NCBI RefSeq assembly: GCF_003957515.1
Contig: NZ_RQXW01000006.1
Coordinates: 124,001-188,000, forward strand
From: Amphritea opalescens
GTDB lineage: Bacteria; Pseudomonadota; Gammaproteobacteria; Pseudomonadales; Balneatricaceae
DNA: 64,000 nucleotides
Reading direction: 5' to 3'
The position numbers and the translations under genes were made by a program. Below are positions 52,846 to 62,401 of this stretch, piece after piece (within the stretch, counting starts at the first letter, position 1; the number at the start of each line of letters is the position of its first letter). Under the pieces are notes generated by a model that was not told the origin of the DNA, did no database searches, and saw only the letters and a list, made by a program, of their open reading frames with translations.

Positions 52846-52989
52846 CACCTAACAACTGCGCTGCCTGAATCATCCAACGGGCAGCCTTCTTGTTCATTTC
52901 CCGACGTCTCATCGCCACAAAAATAACTTTATAATCAACCCCTTTTGCCGATACTATTGATTATTCGCACAATAATTATCAGGCTGCCC

Positions 52990-54036
52990 ATGCGCTCTAT
53001 ACGTAAACTGACGTACGCAATTCTCGAGATCGGTAGTAACCTCAACCGCCTTGGCGCAGCCATCCAAATTTTCCTGATCGCCCTGATATCACTCAATGTT
53101 CTCTGTGTCATTTTAGAATCGATGCCATCCAACAATATCCAAGAACACCGCTGGTTTAATCAGTTTGAAGTGTTCTCCGTCATCATATTCAGCATTGAAT
53201 ACCTCGCCCGAGTGTGGAGCAGCATCGAAAACGAAAATATTAAGCATGGCCACCCGGTGTGGAGCAGGATACGTTATATGCTGACGCCGCTAGCTTTGAT
53301 CGATCTATTAGTGATCCTACCCTTTTATCTCAGCATGATGATGGTCGTTGATCTGCGCTTTATGCGAGTGCTGCGGCTACTACGGGTGTTCAAATTAACC
53401 CGTTATTCCTCCTCTATGTCCCTGCTGTTACAGGTATTACGTCGGGAAGCGCGCTCGATAGGGGCCGCCCTATTTATGATTTTGATGCTGATCATTCTCG
53501 CCTCCAGTCTGATCTTTTATGCCGAGCATCGCGCCCAGCCAGAGGCATTTAATAGCATCCCCGCCGCTATGTGGTGGGCCATTGTCACCATGACGACGCT
53601 AGGTTATGGCGATGTGATTCCCATCACCATTATGGGCAAGATCATGGCATCCATTATTAGCATTATGAGCCTCGGTATTGTCGCTCTCCCCGCCGGTATA
53701 CTGGCATCCGGTTTTAACGAAGCGATCAGAGAACGGCGCAGAACCTACGAAAAGATGGTGCATATGGCCATTCAAGATGGTGTGGTTGATTCGATTGAGC
53801 AAAAGGCTCTGAATCAGATGCGTGAGACCTTAGGTATCAGCAAGGAAGATGCGGCTAATATTATGCATAATAGCGTTAACCGGAGTATGGAAAAGCATCT
53901 GGAACGGGATATGGATAAATTACGTAATGAGATCGATTCGGTGCTTCACGATCGCTGCCCCCACTGCCACTACAATGTGAAATGGTTGGAACGGCGTAAA
54001 TCCAAAGACGACTCAAACGACAGCTCAGATCAATAA
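52990..54036 (+). CDS. Voltage-gated-type ion channel, potassium selective
   Basis: Inner-membrane channel of 348 residues with six helices. S4 is arginine-rich (LRFMRVLRLLRVFKLTRY), and the pore carries the potassium filter in MTTLGYGDVIPIT, followed by S6 (IMSLGIVALPAGILASGF). The C-terminal 100 residues are charged and helical and end with a CPHCHYNVKW zinc-like motif, which is unusual for simple Kch channels and could bind metal or act as redox site. Start at ATG 52990, 16 codons into the open frame. A strong terminator follows. Confidence 0.9.
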   Translation: MRSIRKLTYAILEIGSNLNRLGAAIQIFLIALISLNVLCVILESMPSNNIQEHRWFNQFEVFSVIIFSIEYLARVWSSIENENIKHGHPVWSRIRYMLTPLALIDLLVILPFYLSMMMVVDLRFMRVLRLLRVFKLTRYSSSMSLLLQVLRREARSIGAALFMILMLIILASSLIFYAEHRAQPEAFNSIPAAMWWAIVTMTTLGYGDVIPITIMGKIMASIISIMSLGIVALPAGILASGFNEAIRERRRTYEKMVHMAIQDGVVDSIEQKALNQMRETLGISKEDAANIMHNSVNRSMEKHLERDMDKLRNEIDSVLHDRCPHCHYNVKWLERRKSKDDSNDSSDQ

Positions 54037-54038
54037 AC

Positions 54039-54068
54039 GTTAAAACGGAGACAGGGCTCCGTTTTAAC
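54039..54068. terminator. Bidirectional terminator between channel and VOC genes
   Basis: GTTAAAACGGAG and CTCCGTTTTAAC pair perfectly over 12 bp with a 6-nt loop. The A and T runs are inside the stem on both sides, so it can serve both convergent genes. Confidence 0.8.
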
Positions 54069-54083
54069 ATCCTCTGCACCCGC

Positions 54084-54629
54084 TTAATCGAGCCCGTTAA
54101 ACTCCGCCTCATGCAGCCATGCCGCATGCTGGGGTGCTTTTTTGGTCCGCGACCACTCCTCCAGCATCAGCGGCGCCACTCGTTTAAGCTCGGCCATCTG
54201 TGCATCGCTGCCTTTGGTATGGGTTAATTCAAGACGATGGCCATTGGGATCAAAAAAGTAGATTGAGCGAATAATGCCATGCTCTGTCGGCCCAATAACA
54301 TCGATCCCTTTGGCTTCGATATCGGCTTTAGCCGCCAATAATGCCGCCTCGTCCTTCACGCGAAAGGCGATGTGTTGCACCCACGCAGGGGTATTATGAT
54401 CACGGTCCATTTTTGGCTTAGTCGGCAGTTCAAAGAACGCTAGAATATTGCCATTACCCGCATCTAGAAATAGATGCATATAAGGATCGGGCTCTTTAGT
54501 CGAAGGCACACGATCTTCAGCAATCGCAACCAAAAACTCCATATTCAGAACGTCTTTATAAAACTCAACCGTTTCTTTGGCATCGTTGCAACGGTATGCA
54601 ACGTGATGTATCTGTTCAATCTCGATCAT
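54084..54629 (-). CDS. VOC family protein (glyoxalase/dioxygenase fold)
   Basis: A 181-residue metal-dependent enzyme-like protein. Metal ligand candidates are His in IEIEQIHHVAY, Glu in NILAFFELP, His in WVQHIAFRV and Glu in GHRLELTH, the expected H/E pattern of paired beta-alpha-beta-beta-beta modules. The layout resembles ring-cleavage dioxygenase and lactoylglutathione lyase relatives; I cannot name the substrate. The ATG has AGGCG 6 nt upstream. Single gene convergent with the potassium channel. Confidence 0.88.
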   Translation of the reverse strand: MIEIEQIHHVAYRCNDAKETVEFYKDVLNMEFLVAIAEDRVPSTKEPDPYMHLFLDAGNGNILAFFELPTKPKMDRDHNTPAWVQHIAFRVKDEAALLAAKADIEAKGIDVIGPTEHGIIRSIYFFDPNGHRLELTHTKGSDAQMAELKRVAPLMLEEWSRTKKAPQHAAWLHEAEFNGLD

Positions 54630-54992
54630 GGGTTCGCCTATAGAATAACCATTATTATTGTTATCTTGCTGTTATCCCCAAAGTATCACTTCAATTTCAT
54701 GTCGGCTATATCGGTCATATTCGTAAAGATGGCGACAAAAAATATATTACCTATAAGCTATTGTTTTAATTAATATATTTATAAAAATATCGATTATAAG
54801 GCAACTGGAAATTGTCTTTTTCACCCAGAAACGGATGACCTATAAATCATTTAATACAATATCACCCCAGTAAACGGGCGCCGTCATAGCAAAAAAACCG
54901 GATAACCCCAACCACAAAGGTGGAGCATCCGGTCAGTTCAGTTAATAGTGATACCTAATCTAAACTAAGCCTCGCTAAGCCAAGCTAAACAA
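54630..54992. other. Intergenic region between VOC and hydrolase-OsmC genes
   Basis: No gene seen. It is AT-rich at 54640-54860, probably containing the VOC promoter, and ends with the terminator of the OsmC fusion gene. Confidence 0.5.
54890..54933 (-). terminator. Rho-independent terminator of the hydrolase-OsmC gene
   Basis: On the minus strand ACCGGAT and ATCCGGT form the outer stem, CCAC and GTGG an inner one, and a run of seven T follows (GGTTTTTTTGC). Confidence 0.85.
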
Positions 54993-56210
54993 TTACTCGG
55001 TTAAACGCGTGACGATATTAATCTCGCCTTCCAAGGTTCTGTGCACAGGGCAGCGGTCGGCGATTTCCATTAAGCGTTGACGCTGGGCTTCGGTTAATTC
55101 GCCGATAAGGGTAATTCGGCGCTCAAACTGATCAACTTTACCGTTCTGCTGCTCGCAGGTCGCGCAATCTTGGGCATGTATTTTGTCATGGGTCACATCC
55201 ACCTGCACATGCTCTAAAGGTAGCTTTTTCAGTCGCGCGTACATTCTAATCGTCATCGATGTACAGGCACCGAGTCCAGCAGCCACATATTGGTATGGGC
55301 TAGGACCTAGATTGCTACCACCGTAACTGACCATTTCATCGGCAATCAGGTGATGCCCTGCGGCGCTAATATCCTGAGTAAAGCTGTCGGGATCAGCCTC
55401 ACTCACCCTAATCACCCCTTCGGGGGCATTCATGTATTTTGGTAAGAGCTGCACGTCGATATACCGTTGGGCCCAGGTCGATATCACTTCAGCGGCATAA
55501 TCGGCATCCTCCTGTCGACTCAGTAAATGATCGGCAGAGTCGAGGGTTACAAAGCTCTTAGGGTGTTTAGCCATCTGAAAGATACGCGCGGCATTCTCCA
55601 ATGGCACGGTGTCGTCCAACGGTGCATGCATCACCAATAAGGCCTTGCGCAGCCCTTTCACCGCTTTTTCCAGTGATGCCGACGAGATATCCTCAAGGAA
55701 CTCACGCTTAATGGTAAACGCCCTTCCACCTAGGCTCACGCTAGCTTCACCATCGGCACAGATCGTATCGAGATGCTCATCAAATTTATGCAGTAGGTGT
55801 TTCGGATCAGCGGGCGCGCCAATGGTCACCACCGCTTTGGCCTCAGCCACCTGACCGGCAATGGCGAGCACCGCTGCACCACCTAATGAGTGACCAATTA
55901 ACAATTGAGGGGCTGAATAATGTTCGCGCAGAAAATCCGCCGCCAGTAGCAGATCCTGCATATTCGAGCTAAAGCCGGTATTAGCAAACTCGCCCTGAGA
56001 ATGCCCCAAGCCGGTAAAATCAAAACGCAACACGGCAATCCCTAAGGACGCTAGACGTTGCGCAATACGCCGTGAAGCCTGTAGGTCTTTTGAACAGGTA
56101 AAGCAGTGGGCAAACAGGGCATACGCCGCGGGCTTACCAACCGGCAGATCTAATCTCGCCGCTAATAGTGAACCATCATGGCCAGTAAACTCTAAACGTT
56201 CAGTTTTCAT
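54993..56210 (-). CDS. Alpha/beta hydrolase fused to OsmC-family domain
   Basis: A 405-residue two-domain protein. Residues 1-250 are an alpha/beta hydrolase with nucleophile motif LIGHSLGGAA, an Asp in HAPLDDTVP and a His in DSADHLLSR. Residues 265-405 are an OsmC/Ohr-type domain with the two reactive cysteines in GLGACTSMTIRMYAR and DRCPVHRTLE, plus an extra CATC pair (QDCATCEQQ). OsmC/Ohr proteins reduce organic hydroperoxides; the fusion may couple ester hydrolysis to peroxide removal. The fusion is known in some proteobacteria. ATG has AGGAGG 5 nt upstream. Confidence 0.92.
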   Translation of the reverse strand: MKTERLEFTGHDGSLLAARLDLPVGKPAAYALFAHCFTCSKDLQASRRIAQRLASLGIAVLRFDFTGLGHSQGEFANTGFSSNMQDLLLAADFLREHYSAPQLLIGHSLGGAAVLAIAGQVAEAKAVVTIGAPADPKHLLHKFDEHLDTICADGEASVSLGGRAFTIKREFLEDISSASLEKAVKGLRKALLVMHAPLDDTVPLENAARIFQMAKHPKSFVTLDSADHLLSRQEDADYAAEVISTWAQRYIDVQLLPKYMNAPEGVIRVSEADPDSFTQDISAAGHHLIADEMVSYGGSNLGPSPYQYVAAGLGACTSMTIRMYARLKKLPLEHVQVDVTHDKIHAQDCATCEQQNGKVDQFERRITLIGELTEAQRQRLMEIADRCPVHRTLEGEINIVTRLTE

Positions 56211-56356
56211 CCGATCCTCCTGACTTATATTCAGTACTGAGTATTGATCAGACGATGGTGATAGGCTATTTATTTTTGACTATGGGATGGATTGTTAGGC
56301 TAAATCAGACAAACAGTTGATCAGCGAATGAAGTCTTGCTGTGGAACAGAGTAAAA

Positions 56357-56392
56357 CTCACACTCACACTCACACTTTCCCTTTCCCTTTTC
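56357..56392. repeat. Hexanucleotide repeat tract
   Basis: Three copies of CTCACA are followed by two of CTTTCC and one CTTTTC, all in a 6-bp register. One strand is entirely purine in the second half. The tract is about 150 bp upstream of the hydrolase-OsmC start. Confidence 0.75.
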
Positions 56393-56424
56393 GCTAGATC
56401 TAACAACTTAAGATACTTGAGCCT

Positions 56425-56481
56425 GCCAGCCATTCGGTTTCTACGGGAGCAAGGCTCCCTAGCTGTCCAAATGAGGCTGGC
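56425..56481. other. Two-tier hairpin downstream of the SlyD-like gene
   Basis: GCCAGCCATT (56425-56434) pairs with AAT-GA-GGCTGGC (56470-56481, two-base bulge), and GGGAGC / GCTCCC (56445-56459) forms a second stem inside. No T-run follows in either direction. It may be the transcript end of the minus-strand slyD-like gene or a processed RNA element. Confidence 0.5.
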
Positions 56482-56509
56482 GTTTCTCGTTGATACTTAA
56501 TGCTGGTGA

Positions 56510-56992
56510 TTAATGGTGGTGACCACCTGCGCCGTGGGCATGACCATGGGCCACTTCTTCCGCGCTCGCGTCTCTGATATCCATAATTTCGATATCAAAG
56601 GTTAGCACCTTGCCCGCTAGAGGATGGTTGTTATCCACGGTGACCATAAACCGGCCAACCTTAACCACGGTTACCTGTCGCTGCCCTTGTTCAGTATGAA
56701 CCGTACCCACCATACCCGGACGCCATTTTTTCGCCCCCTGCAGGTGTTTAACAGGAATACGCTGCTCAGAGTCAGGCAAGTATTCACCATAGGCGTCTTT
56801 TGCTTCTAGTGTAACGGAAAAAGTATCGCCCACGGCTTTGCCTTCCATCGCCTGTTCGAGACCTGCAATCATATTTTGATGGCCATGCAGATACGCCATC
56901 GGCGAACCGCCGCGAGTGGTTTCTTCGACGGTTTTATCGGCATCATGCAAAGCATAATGAAACTGAACAACCTTATCTTTGGTAATACTCAT
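56510..56992 (-). CDS. SlyD-like FKBP peptidyl-prolyl isomerase
   Basis: A 160-residue cytoplasmic chaperone/isomerase. FKBP strands flank an inserted IF domain: VQFHYALHDADKTVEE, PMAYLHGHQNMIAGLEQAMEGKAVGDTFSVTL, EAKDAYGEYLP, then VDNNHPLAGKVLTFDIEI. A short His-rich tail (HGHAHGAGGHHH) is suited to nickel or other metal binding, as in SlyD, but shorter. The ATG has AAGGA 6 nt upstream. It is 63 bp downstream of the GreA/B-like gene on the same strand. Confidence 0.92.
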   Translation of the reverse strand: MSITKDKVVQFHYALHDADKTVEETTRGGSPMAYLHGHQNMIAGLEQAMEGKAVGDTFSVTLEAKDAYGEYLPDSEQRIPVKHLQGAKKWRPGMVGTVHTEQGQRQVTVVKVGRFMVTVDNNHPLAGKVLTFDIEIMDIRDASAEEVAHGHAHGAGGHHH

Positions 56993-57055
56993 GCTTATTC
57001 CTTAGTTAACGGAGCGATTATCAGCTCTAAAGCGATGGCCGCAGATTATACGTCA

Positions 57056-57514
57056 TCAACTAAGATCCGTAATCTCAAATCGTCCTTGGGGCAGCTCGAT
57101 CTGATCACCCAGAAAGCGGCCTATCAGTGCAGCACCCAACGGCGCTTCCGGCGTAATAACGATAACGGTATAATCTTCTTCGACGATTTGCAGGCCACCG
57201 ATAAACAGTCGTTTCTCCTGACCCTGGTTATCTTCAAGGGTGACCAAGGCCGATAACCCCACCGGTGCATCCTCATCAAACAGCTTCAGAGGCATCTGCT
57301 GGTACGCTGCGATATCCCCCTCTAACGCCTGTACCCGCATAGACTGGCCATGGGCGAGATAAGAGGCTTCTAACCCGAGGGTGTCGTATTGATTCTCTGC
57401 CACACTCTCTTCATGGGTCGCCGCCTCGTGCGCTTCGTTAGCCGCCGCCACGTTCACATTAAGATCCGCTTGAAGTCGGCCAATAATCTGCGCCACTAGC
57501 TGTTGTTTATCCAT
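57056..57514 (-). CDS. GreA/GreB-family C-terminal domain protein
   Basis: A 152-residue protein with a helical N-terminal part (about 1-75; VAQIIGRLQADLNVNVAAANEAHEAATHEES) and a C-terminal Gre-type FKBP-like domain (about 80-150; LSALVTLEDNQGQEKRLFIGG, VIVITPEAPLGAALIGR). True GreA has an N-terminal coiled coil with acidic tip that reaches into RNA polymerase; here the N-terminal part is similar in length, but I cannot see a convincing tip, so it could be a Gre-like or Rnk-like polymerase-binding protein. AGGTGG precedes the ATG. Confidence 0.8.
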   Translation of the reverse strand: MDKQQLVAQIIGRLQADLNVNVAAANEAHEAATHEESVAENQYDTLGLEASYLAHGQSMRVQALEGDIAAYQQMPLKLFDEDAPVGLSALVTLEDNQGQEKRLFIGGLQIVEEDYTVIVITPEAPLGAALIGRFLGDQIELPQGRFEITDLS

Positions 57515-57656
57515 ATATCCACCTGTTACTTAACCGCTGCAGTATCTCCATTTAATTACTAAAAAGAAACACTCGATTAGCACACTTTAATGCCGATTTG
57601 TGGGACAATATGCGGCTTATTTTTCACCTTAACATTTATACTGATGGATTCCTGTT

Positions 57657-59252
57657 TTGCTGACTACCGCTAATATCACTATGCAGTTTGGTGCCAAACC
57701 ACTGTTCGAAAATATCTCTGTCAAGTTTGGTGAGGGTAACCGCTATGGCCTGATCGGAGCGAATGGTTGCGGCAAATCGACCCTGATGAAAATTCTCGGG
57801 GGCGACTTAGAACCCTCCGCAGGCAACGTCAGCAAAGACCCGAACGAGCGGATCGGTAAACTGCGGCAGGACCAGTTCGCTTTTGAAGCGTTCAGTGTTA
57901 TCGATACGGTCATCATGGGCCATGCTGAACTCTGGGAGATCAAACAGGAACGGGATCGGATTTACAGCCTCCCCGATATGACCGAAGAGGAAGGCATTAA
58001 AGTCGCTGAACTGGAAGTGGAATTTGCCGAACTCGACGGCTATACCGCCGAATCCCGTGCCGGTGAACTGCTACTCGGCCTCGACATTCCTACCGCGCAA
58101 CATTTTGGCCCTATGAGCGAGGTCGCACCCGGCTGGAAACTACGGGTACTACTAGCGCAGGCGCTGTTTGCCGATCCTGATATTCTGTTGTTGGACGAAC
58201 CGACCAACAACCTCGATATCAACACCATCCGCTGGCTGGAAGGCGTGTTAAACGACCGTAACAGCACCATGGTTATCATCTCCCATGACCGTCACTTCCT
58301 GAATTCGGTCTGTACCCATATGGCCGACCTAGATTACGGTGAGCTGCGGCTTTATCCCGGCAACTATGACGATTACATGATCGCCTCGACCGCCTTGCAA
58401 GAACGCCTGCAATCGGACAATGCCAAGAAAAAGGCCCAAATTGCTGAACTTCGCAGCTTTGTCAGCCGCTTCTCGGCCAATGCTTCTAAAGCTAAGCAAG
58501 CAACGTCTCGGGCACGACAGATTGAAAAAATCGAACTTAACGATATCAAACCCTCTAGTCGCCAAAGCCCCTATATCCGCTTCGATCAAGAGAAAAAACT
58601 GCATCGCTTAGCGCTGGAAGTGGAAGGCCTGACCAAGGGTTATGACGCCGAGCCATTGATCAAAGACCTCAACATGATGGTTGAAGTCGGCGAGCGCATC
58701 GCCATTATCGGCCCTAACGGTATCGGTAAAACCACCCTACTGAAATGCCTGCAAGGTGAACTTGAACTCGACAGTGGTGAAGTTAAGTGGTCTGAAAATA
58801 GTAATATTGGTTACTACGCTCAGGACCATGCCCACGACTTTGCCGATGAGAGCAACCTGTTTGACTGGATGTCCCAGTGGACTAAATCCGGCTCAGATGA
58901 ACAGGTGATCCGCGCTTCTTTGGGCCGTATGCTGTTTTCACAAAACGAGATCAAGAAATCCGTTAAAGTGCTTTCCGGTGGTGAAAAAGGTCGTATGTTG
59001 CTGGGTAAATTGATTCTGCAACAGCCGAATATTCTGCTGATGGATGAACCGACCAACCATATGGATATGGAGTCTATCGAAGCGTTGAACCTTGCGTTGG
59101 AAAACTTTGATGGCACGCTGATCTTTGTCAGCCATGACCGTGAGTTTGTCTCCTCGCTGGCCACTCGCATTATCGATATGAAAGAAGACGGCCTGACCGA
59201 CTTCCATGGTGGTTATGAAGAGTATCTTAAGAAACAGGGTATTGCGGGCTGA
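57657..59252 (+). CDS. ybiT: ABC-F family ATPase YbiT, TTG start
   Basis: Cytoplasmic translation-associated ABC-F protein of 531 residues, matching E. coli YbiT (530) throughout. Two ATPase domains: Walker [10 protein letters not shown] and GPNGIGKTT, linker with [22 protein letters not shown], signatures before Walker [12 protein letters not shown] and [11 protein letters not shown], and switch histidines in ISHDRHFL and VSHDREFV. No membrane part. ABC-F members bind the ribosomal E site; YbiT's exact role is not settled. No ATG fits; TTG 57657 gives the family N-terminus, with GGA about 10 nt upstream. Confidence 0.96.
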   Translation: MLTTANITMQFGAKPLFENISVKFGEGNRYGLIGANGCGKSTLMKILGGDLEPSAGNVSKDPNERIGKLRQDQFAFEAFSVIDTVIMGHAELWEIKQERDRIYSLPDMTEEEGIKVAELEVEFAELDGYTAESRAGELLLGLDIPTAQHFGPMSEVAPGWKLRVLLAQALFADPDILLLDEPTNNLDINTIRWLEGVLNDRNSTMVIISHDRHFLNSVCTHMADLDYGELRLYPGNYDDYMIASTALQERLQSDNAKKKAQIAELRSFVSRFSANASKAKQATSRARQIEKIELNDIKPSSRQSPYIRFDQEKKLHRLALEVEGLTKGYDAEPLIKDLNMMVEVGERIAIIGPNGIGKTTLLKCLQGELELDSGEVKWSENSNIGYYAQDHAHDFADESNLFDWMSQWTKSGSDEQVIRASLGRMLFSQNEIKKSVKVLSGGEKGRMLLGKLILQQPNILLMDEPTNHMDMESIEALNLALENFDGTLIFVSHDREFVSSLATRIIDMKEDGLTDFHGGYEEYLKKQGIAG

Positions 59253-59297
59253 TCAACCGCTCGATTAGCTAAACATATGCCTCAGAGCTTAACCTCG

Positions 59298-59328
59298 AAG
59301 CCAGCCCCTAACAAGGCTGGCTTTTTTG
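59298..59328 (+). terminator. Rho-independent terminator of ybiT
   Basis: AAGCCAGCC and GGCTGGCTT pair perfectly over 9 bp with an 8-nt loop, followed by TTTT. Forty-five bp after the stop. Confidence 0.9.
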
Positions 59329-59374
59329 GTTAAAGCCTGCCAAACACACTGATCGGTCTCACTCACAAGAGGCA

Positions 59375-62300
59375 TCAGTCTTGGTCTATTAGGTGACTCG
59401 GTATCAACCACTGGTCGGAGAACTCCTTAGCAGGCATTGGTCGACCAAACAGATACCCTTGACAGTAATCACACTCAATCGCGGTTAATAGCTGTCGCTG
59501 CTCTTCGGTTTCCACGCCCTCGGCGATCACTCTAATACCCAGCTTGTGCGCCATCACAATGATCGCTTCGCAGAGCACGAGATCTTGAGAGGCCGGAGAT
59601 AAGTTCGATACAAAACTTTGATCAATCTTAAGGTAATCAATATCAAACTGTTTCAGGTAGGAGAGCGACGAATAACCGGTACCAAAGTCATCCAACGCCA
59701 CCTCGATGCCATGATCCCGAAACTGTAGCAACTTATCGGTGATACTACTGCCAGCCTCCATTAACAGGCTCTCGGTAATCTCGATACACAGGTTTGCCGG
59801 ATTCAGACCGCTCGCTAAACCGTTACCCATAATATTGCCAAACCAATCCGGTTCGCAGAAGTTTTCATCCAGATACTGAGCCGGTGAGGTGTTAATACCC
59901 ACCTGTAAATCGGTATCAAAATATCCCTTCCAAACGGATACCTGACGCACCACTTCGGCAAACACCCAGTTACCAATATCAACAATTAAACCGGTTTCTT
60001 CGGCTAAAGGGATAAAATCCAGCGGCGGCACCTGCCCCTTAGGGTGATTCCAGCGTAATAACGCTTCCGCTTTAACAATCTTGCCCGTACTCAGGTCAAT
60101 AATCGGCTGATAATAGACTTCAAACTGCTGCAGTTTGATCGCCTCGCGCAGTTCATTCAGCATTCGCCTACGCCGTTGAGCCGCCGCCTCCATTTCAGGG
60201 GTAAAGTAATGGAACCGGTTACGCCCCTCAGCTTTAGCGGCATACATCGCCTGATCTGCATTTTTCATCAGCATTTCAAGCGACATCGCATCCACCGGAT
60301 ACAGCGTAATACCGATACTCGCTGACACAAAGGCGATATGATCATTTAACTCATAAGGATCGCTTAACTGTTTTAATATGGTTCTCGCCACCCGCTCAAT
60401 CACGGCTATATCGCTGATATGGCCCAGAATCACAAGAAACTCATCGCCCCCTAAACGGGCAACCGTATCGGATTCTCGAATACAGGCGGTTAAACGATTC
60501 GCCGCTTCTTTAAGCAGCAAATCACCATAATCATGACCGAGGGTATCATTCACCTCTTTGAAGCGGTCGAGATCGATCATCATCACCGCCACCTGTTCAC
60601 CCTCACGTTTGGAGCTTTGCATCATCTGCTGCAAACGATCCGTAAAGGTGCGCCGGTTCGGCAGCAGCGTCAGAGGATCATAGTGCGCCATCTGGGTTAA
60701 TTCCGCACGGGCCTGCTTCTGCTCTATCAGGTTAACATCGATACAATACATATTCTGACTGCCATCAGCCGCTGTCAGCATCACATGACTAGAGAAAACC
60801 GGCACCATCGAACCATCTTTCCGTTGCAACTCCAACTCCGCAGCAGGAATAGGCACCCCCTCGTCCAACCAAGCCCGATGAAATTCAATGAGCCCTTCGC
60901 GCATCTGCCCGGGAATAATAAGATCTTCTAAACGCCGCCCCTGTACATCCTCACGGGTATAACCATAGAGGGTTTCACTGGCGTCGTTCCAATAGATCAC
61001 GCGACGCTCTTCATCGTAGCCCTGCACCGCAATCGCCGGCAGACTTTCAATCAATTCACGGAACCGAGATTCACTTTCCTGCATCAGCAGCTCGGCCTTT
61101 TTCTGGTCGGTGATATCCAGCATTAACCCACGCAACCAACGGGGTTTGCCTTTTTCGGTGACCACCCTAACCATATCCCGAATCCAAACCGCATCACCGT
61201 TGACCGTTAAAAAACGGTACTCAGACAGGTAATCTCGCATCGCGGCCGCTTCTTTAGTGGCATAATTAACCACTCTATTACGATCATCGGGATGGATATG
61301 GTCTGGCCAAAAGCCTGGCTGCAACCAACTGTCGATCGGGTAGCCCAGAATCCTGACCGCGTTTTCGCTCATATAGATAATGTTATTGGTATGGTAATCG
61401 ACCTCCCAAACCATACCATCGGAGGACTCGACTAGGTTTTTAAACCGCTGTTCACTGCGACGATAAGCCTCCTCTGAGCGGCGTAAGCGAAAATTCCAAT
61501 AGATAAAAAACAACAAGATCAGCGTAATCACCACGCTAATCTTAACGATCTTAGCCAGTGCGATACTTTGAGGAAACTCCAAACCACTCCAGTGATCCAG
61601 GATTTGATTACGCTCACTTTCAGAAATATCATCCAGCGCTTTCTGAATAATGCCTGTCAGTAGTGTATTCTCCCGATAAACACCGATACGATAATCACTC
61701 TTATAATCGGTATGTCCCGAAAAACTAAGATTAAGAATCGATTCCTTTTTCATCACATAACTCGCCGCCGTCGCATCGCCGACAAACGCATCGGCTTGCC
61801 CCTCGGACACCAGGTGTAATGCAGAGCCTATATCGGCCGTATTGATGATATTGATGCCCGGATAATCGCGACGTAAAAGCTCATCGGTAAAATGCCCTTT
61901 GTGAATAGCAACGGTTTTTCCCTTGAGTTTATCCAAGGTGCCAACATAGGGGCCTTGTTGGCTCACAATCACCGCGGTACTAGCAAGATAAGATTGGCTA
62001 AATTCTAAATATACCTCCCGCTCATCGGTTTTAACTAAGCAGGAAATGAGGTCATATTCACCATCACGAGCGGCGTTAAGCACGGCGCTCCATGAGGTTT
62101 TGTCAGTGACAGGCTCAAAAGAAACCCCCAAGCGCTGTTCCAGCAAATGGAAGTAATCGGCGGCAATCCCTGTATAAACGCCCTCACTATCTATCCACTC
62201 GTAAGGGGCGAACTTAGAATCAATTCCCAACTTAAGAACAGGATGCTGCGCCAGCCAAGCGATCTCATCTGACGAAAGATGCTGTTCCTGCCAAGCAGCA

Positions 62301-62401
62301 GAGGTCTCTGCTAGTGCGTCATCGGCATAGACAGACACAGATGCAAAAGCACTGCAAACAAAGCTCATTACAAGGGCTAGCCACGGGGCTATTCTGAGCA
62401 T
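59375..62401 (-). CDS. Periplasm-sensing PAS-GGDEF-EAL protein
   Basis: A 1008-residue inner-membrane cyclic-di-GMP enzyme. Start at ATG 62401 (GGAG 7 nt upstream), giving a signal sequence (LALVMSFVCSAFASVSVYA). Order: periplasmic solute-binding domain SBP_bac_3 (about 35-275; LKLGIDSKFAPYEWID, GIAADYFHLL), membrane helix (about 285-305), two PAS domains (about 325-560), GGDEF with intact RLGGDEF (synthase), EAL with intact KAEALLRW and DDFGTGYSSL (phosphodiesterase). Both activities may be present. It probably senses an amino acid or similar ligand through the binding domain; the ligand is unknown. Single gene. Confidence 0.94.
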   Translation of the reverse strand: MLRIAPWLALVMSFVCSAFASVSVYADDALAETSAAWQEQHLSSDEIAWLAQHPVLKLGIDSKFAPYEWIDSEGVYTGIAADYFHLLEQRLGVSFEPVTDKTSWSAVLNAARDGEYDLISCLVKTDEREVYLEFSQSYLASTAVIVSQQGPYVGTLDKLKGKTVAIHKGHFTDELLRRDYPGINIINTADIGSALHLVSEGQADAFVGDATAASYVMKKESILNLSFSGHTDYKSDYRIGVYRENTLLTGIIQKALDDISESERNQILDHWSGLEFPQSIALAKIVKISVVITLILLFFIYWNFRLRRSEEAYRRSEQRFKNLVESSDGMVWEVDYHTNNIIYMSENAVRILGYPIDSWLQPGFWPDHIHPDDRNRVVNYATKEAAAMRDYLSEYRFLTVNGDAVWIRDMVRVVTEKGKPRWLRGLMLDITDQKKAELLMQESESRFRELIESLPAIAVQGYDEERRVIYWNDASETLYGYTREDVQGRRLEDLIIPGQMREGLIEFHRAWLDEGVPIPAAELELQRKDGSMVPVFSSHVMLTAADGSQNMYCIDVNLIEQKQARAELTQMAHYDPLTLLPNRRTFTDRLQQMMQSSKREGEQVAVMMIDLDRFKEVNDTLGHDYGDLLLKEAANRLTACIRESDTVARLGGDEFLVILGHISDIAVIERVARTILKQLSDPYELNDHIAFVSASIGITLYPVDAMSLEMLMKNADQAMYAAKAEGRNRFHYFTPEMEAAAQRRRRMLNELREAIKLQQFEVYYQPIIDLSTGKIVKAEALLRWNHPKGQVPPLDFIPLAEETGLIVDIGNWVFAEVVRQVSVWKGYFDTDLQVGINTSPAQYLDENFCEPDWFGNIMGNGLASGLNPANLCIEITESLLMEAGSSITDKLLQFRDHGIEVALDDFGTGYSSLSYLKQFDIDYLKIDQSFVSNLSPASQDLVLCEAIIVMAHKLGIRVIAEGVETEEQRQLLTAIECDYCQGYLFGRPMPAKEFSDQWLIPSHLIDQD

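Larger units (their letters stand above)
56211..56509. other. Intergenic region with 6-bp repeats and a two-tier hairpin
   Basis: No gene seen. It has the hexamer repeat at 56357-56392 and the structured element at 56425-56481 (separate entries), and the promoter of the hydrolase-OsmC gene on its left side. Confidence 0.55.
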
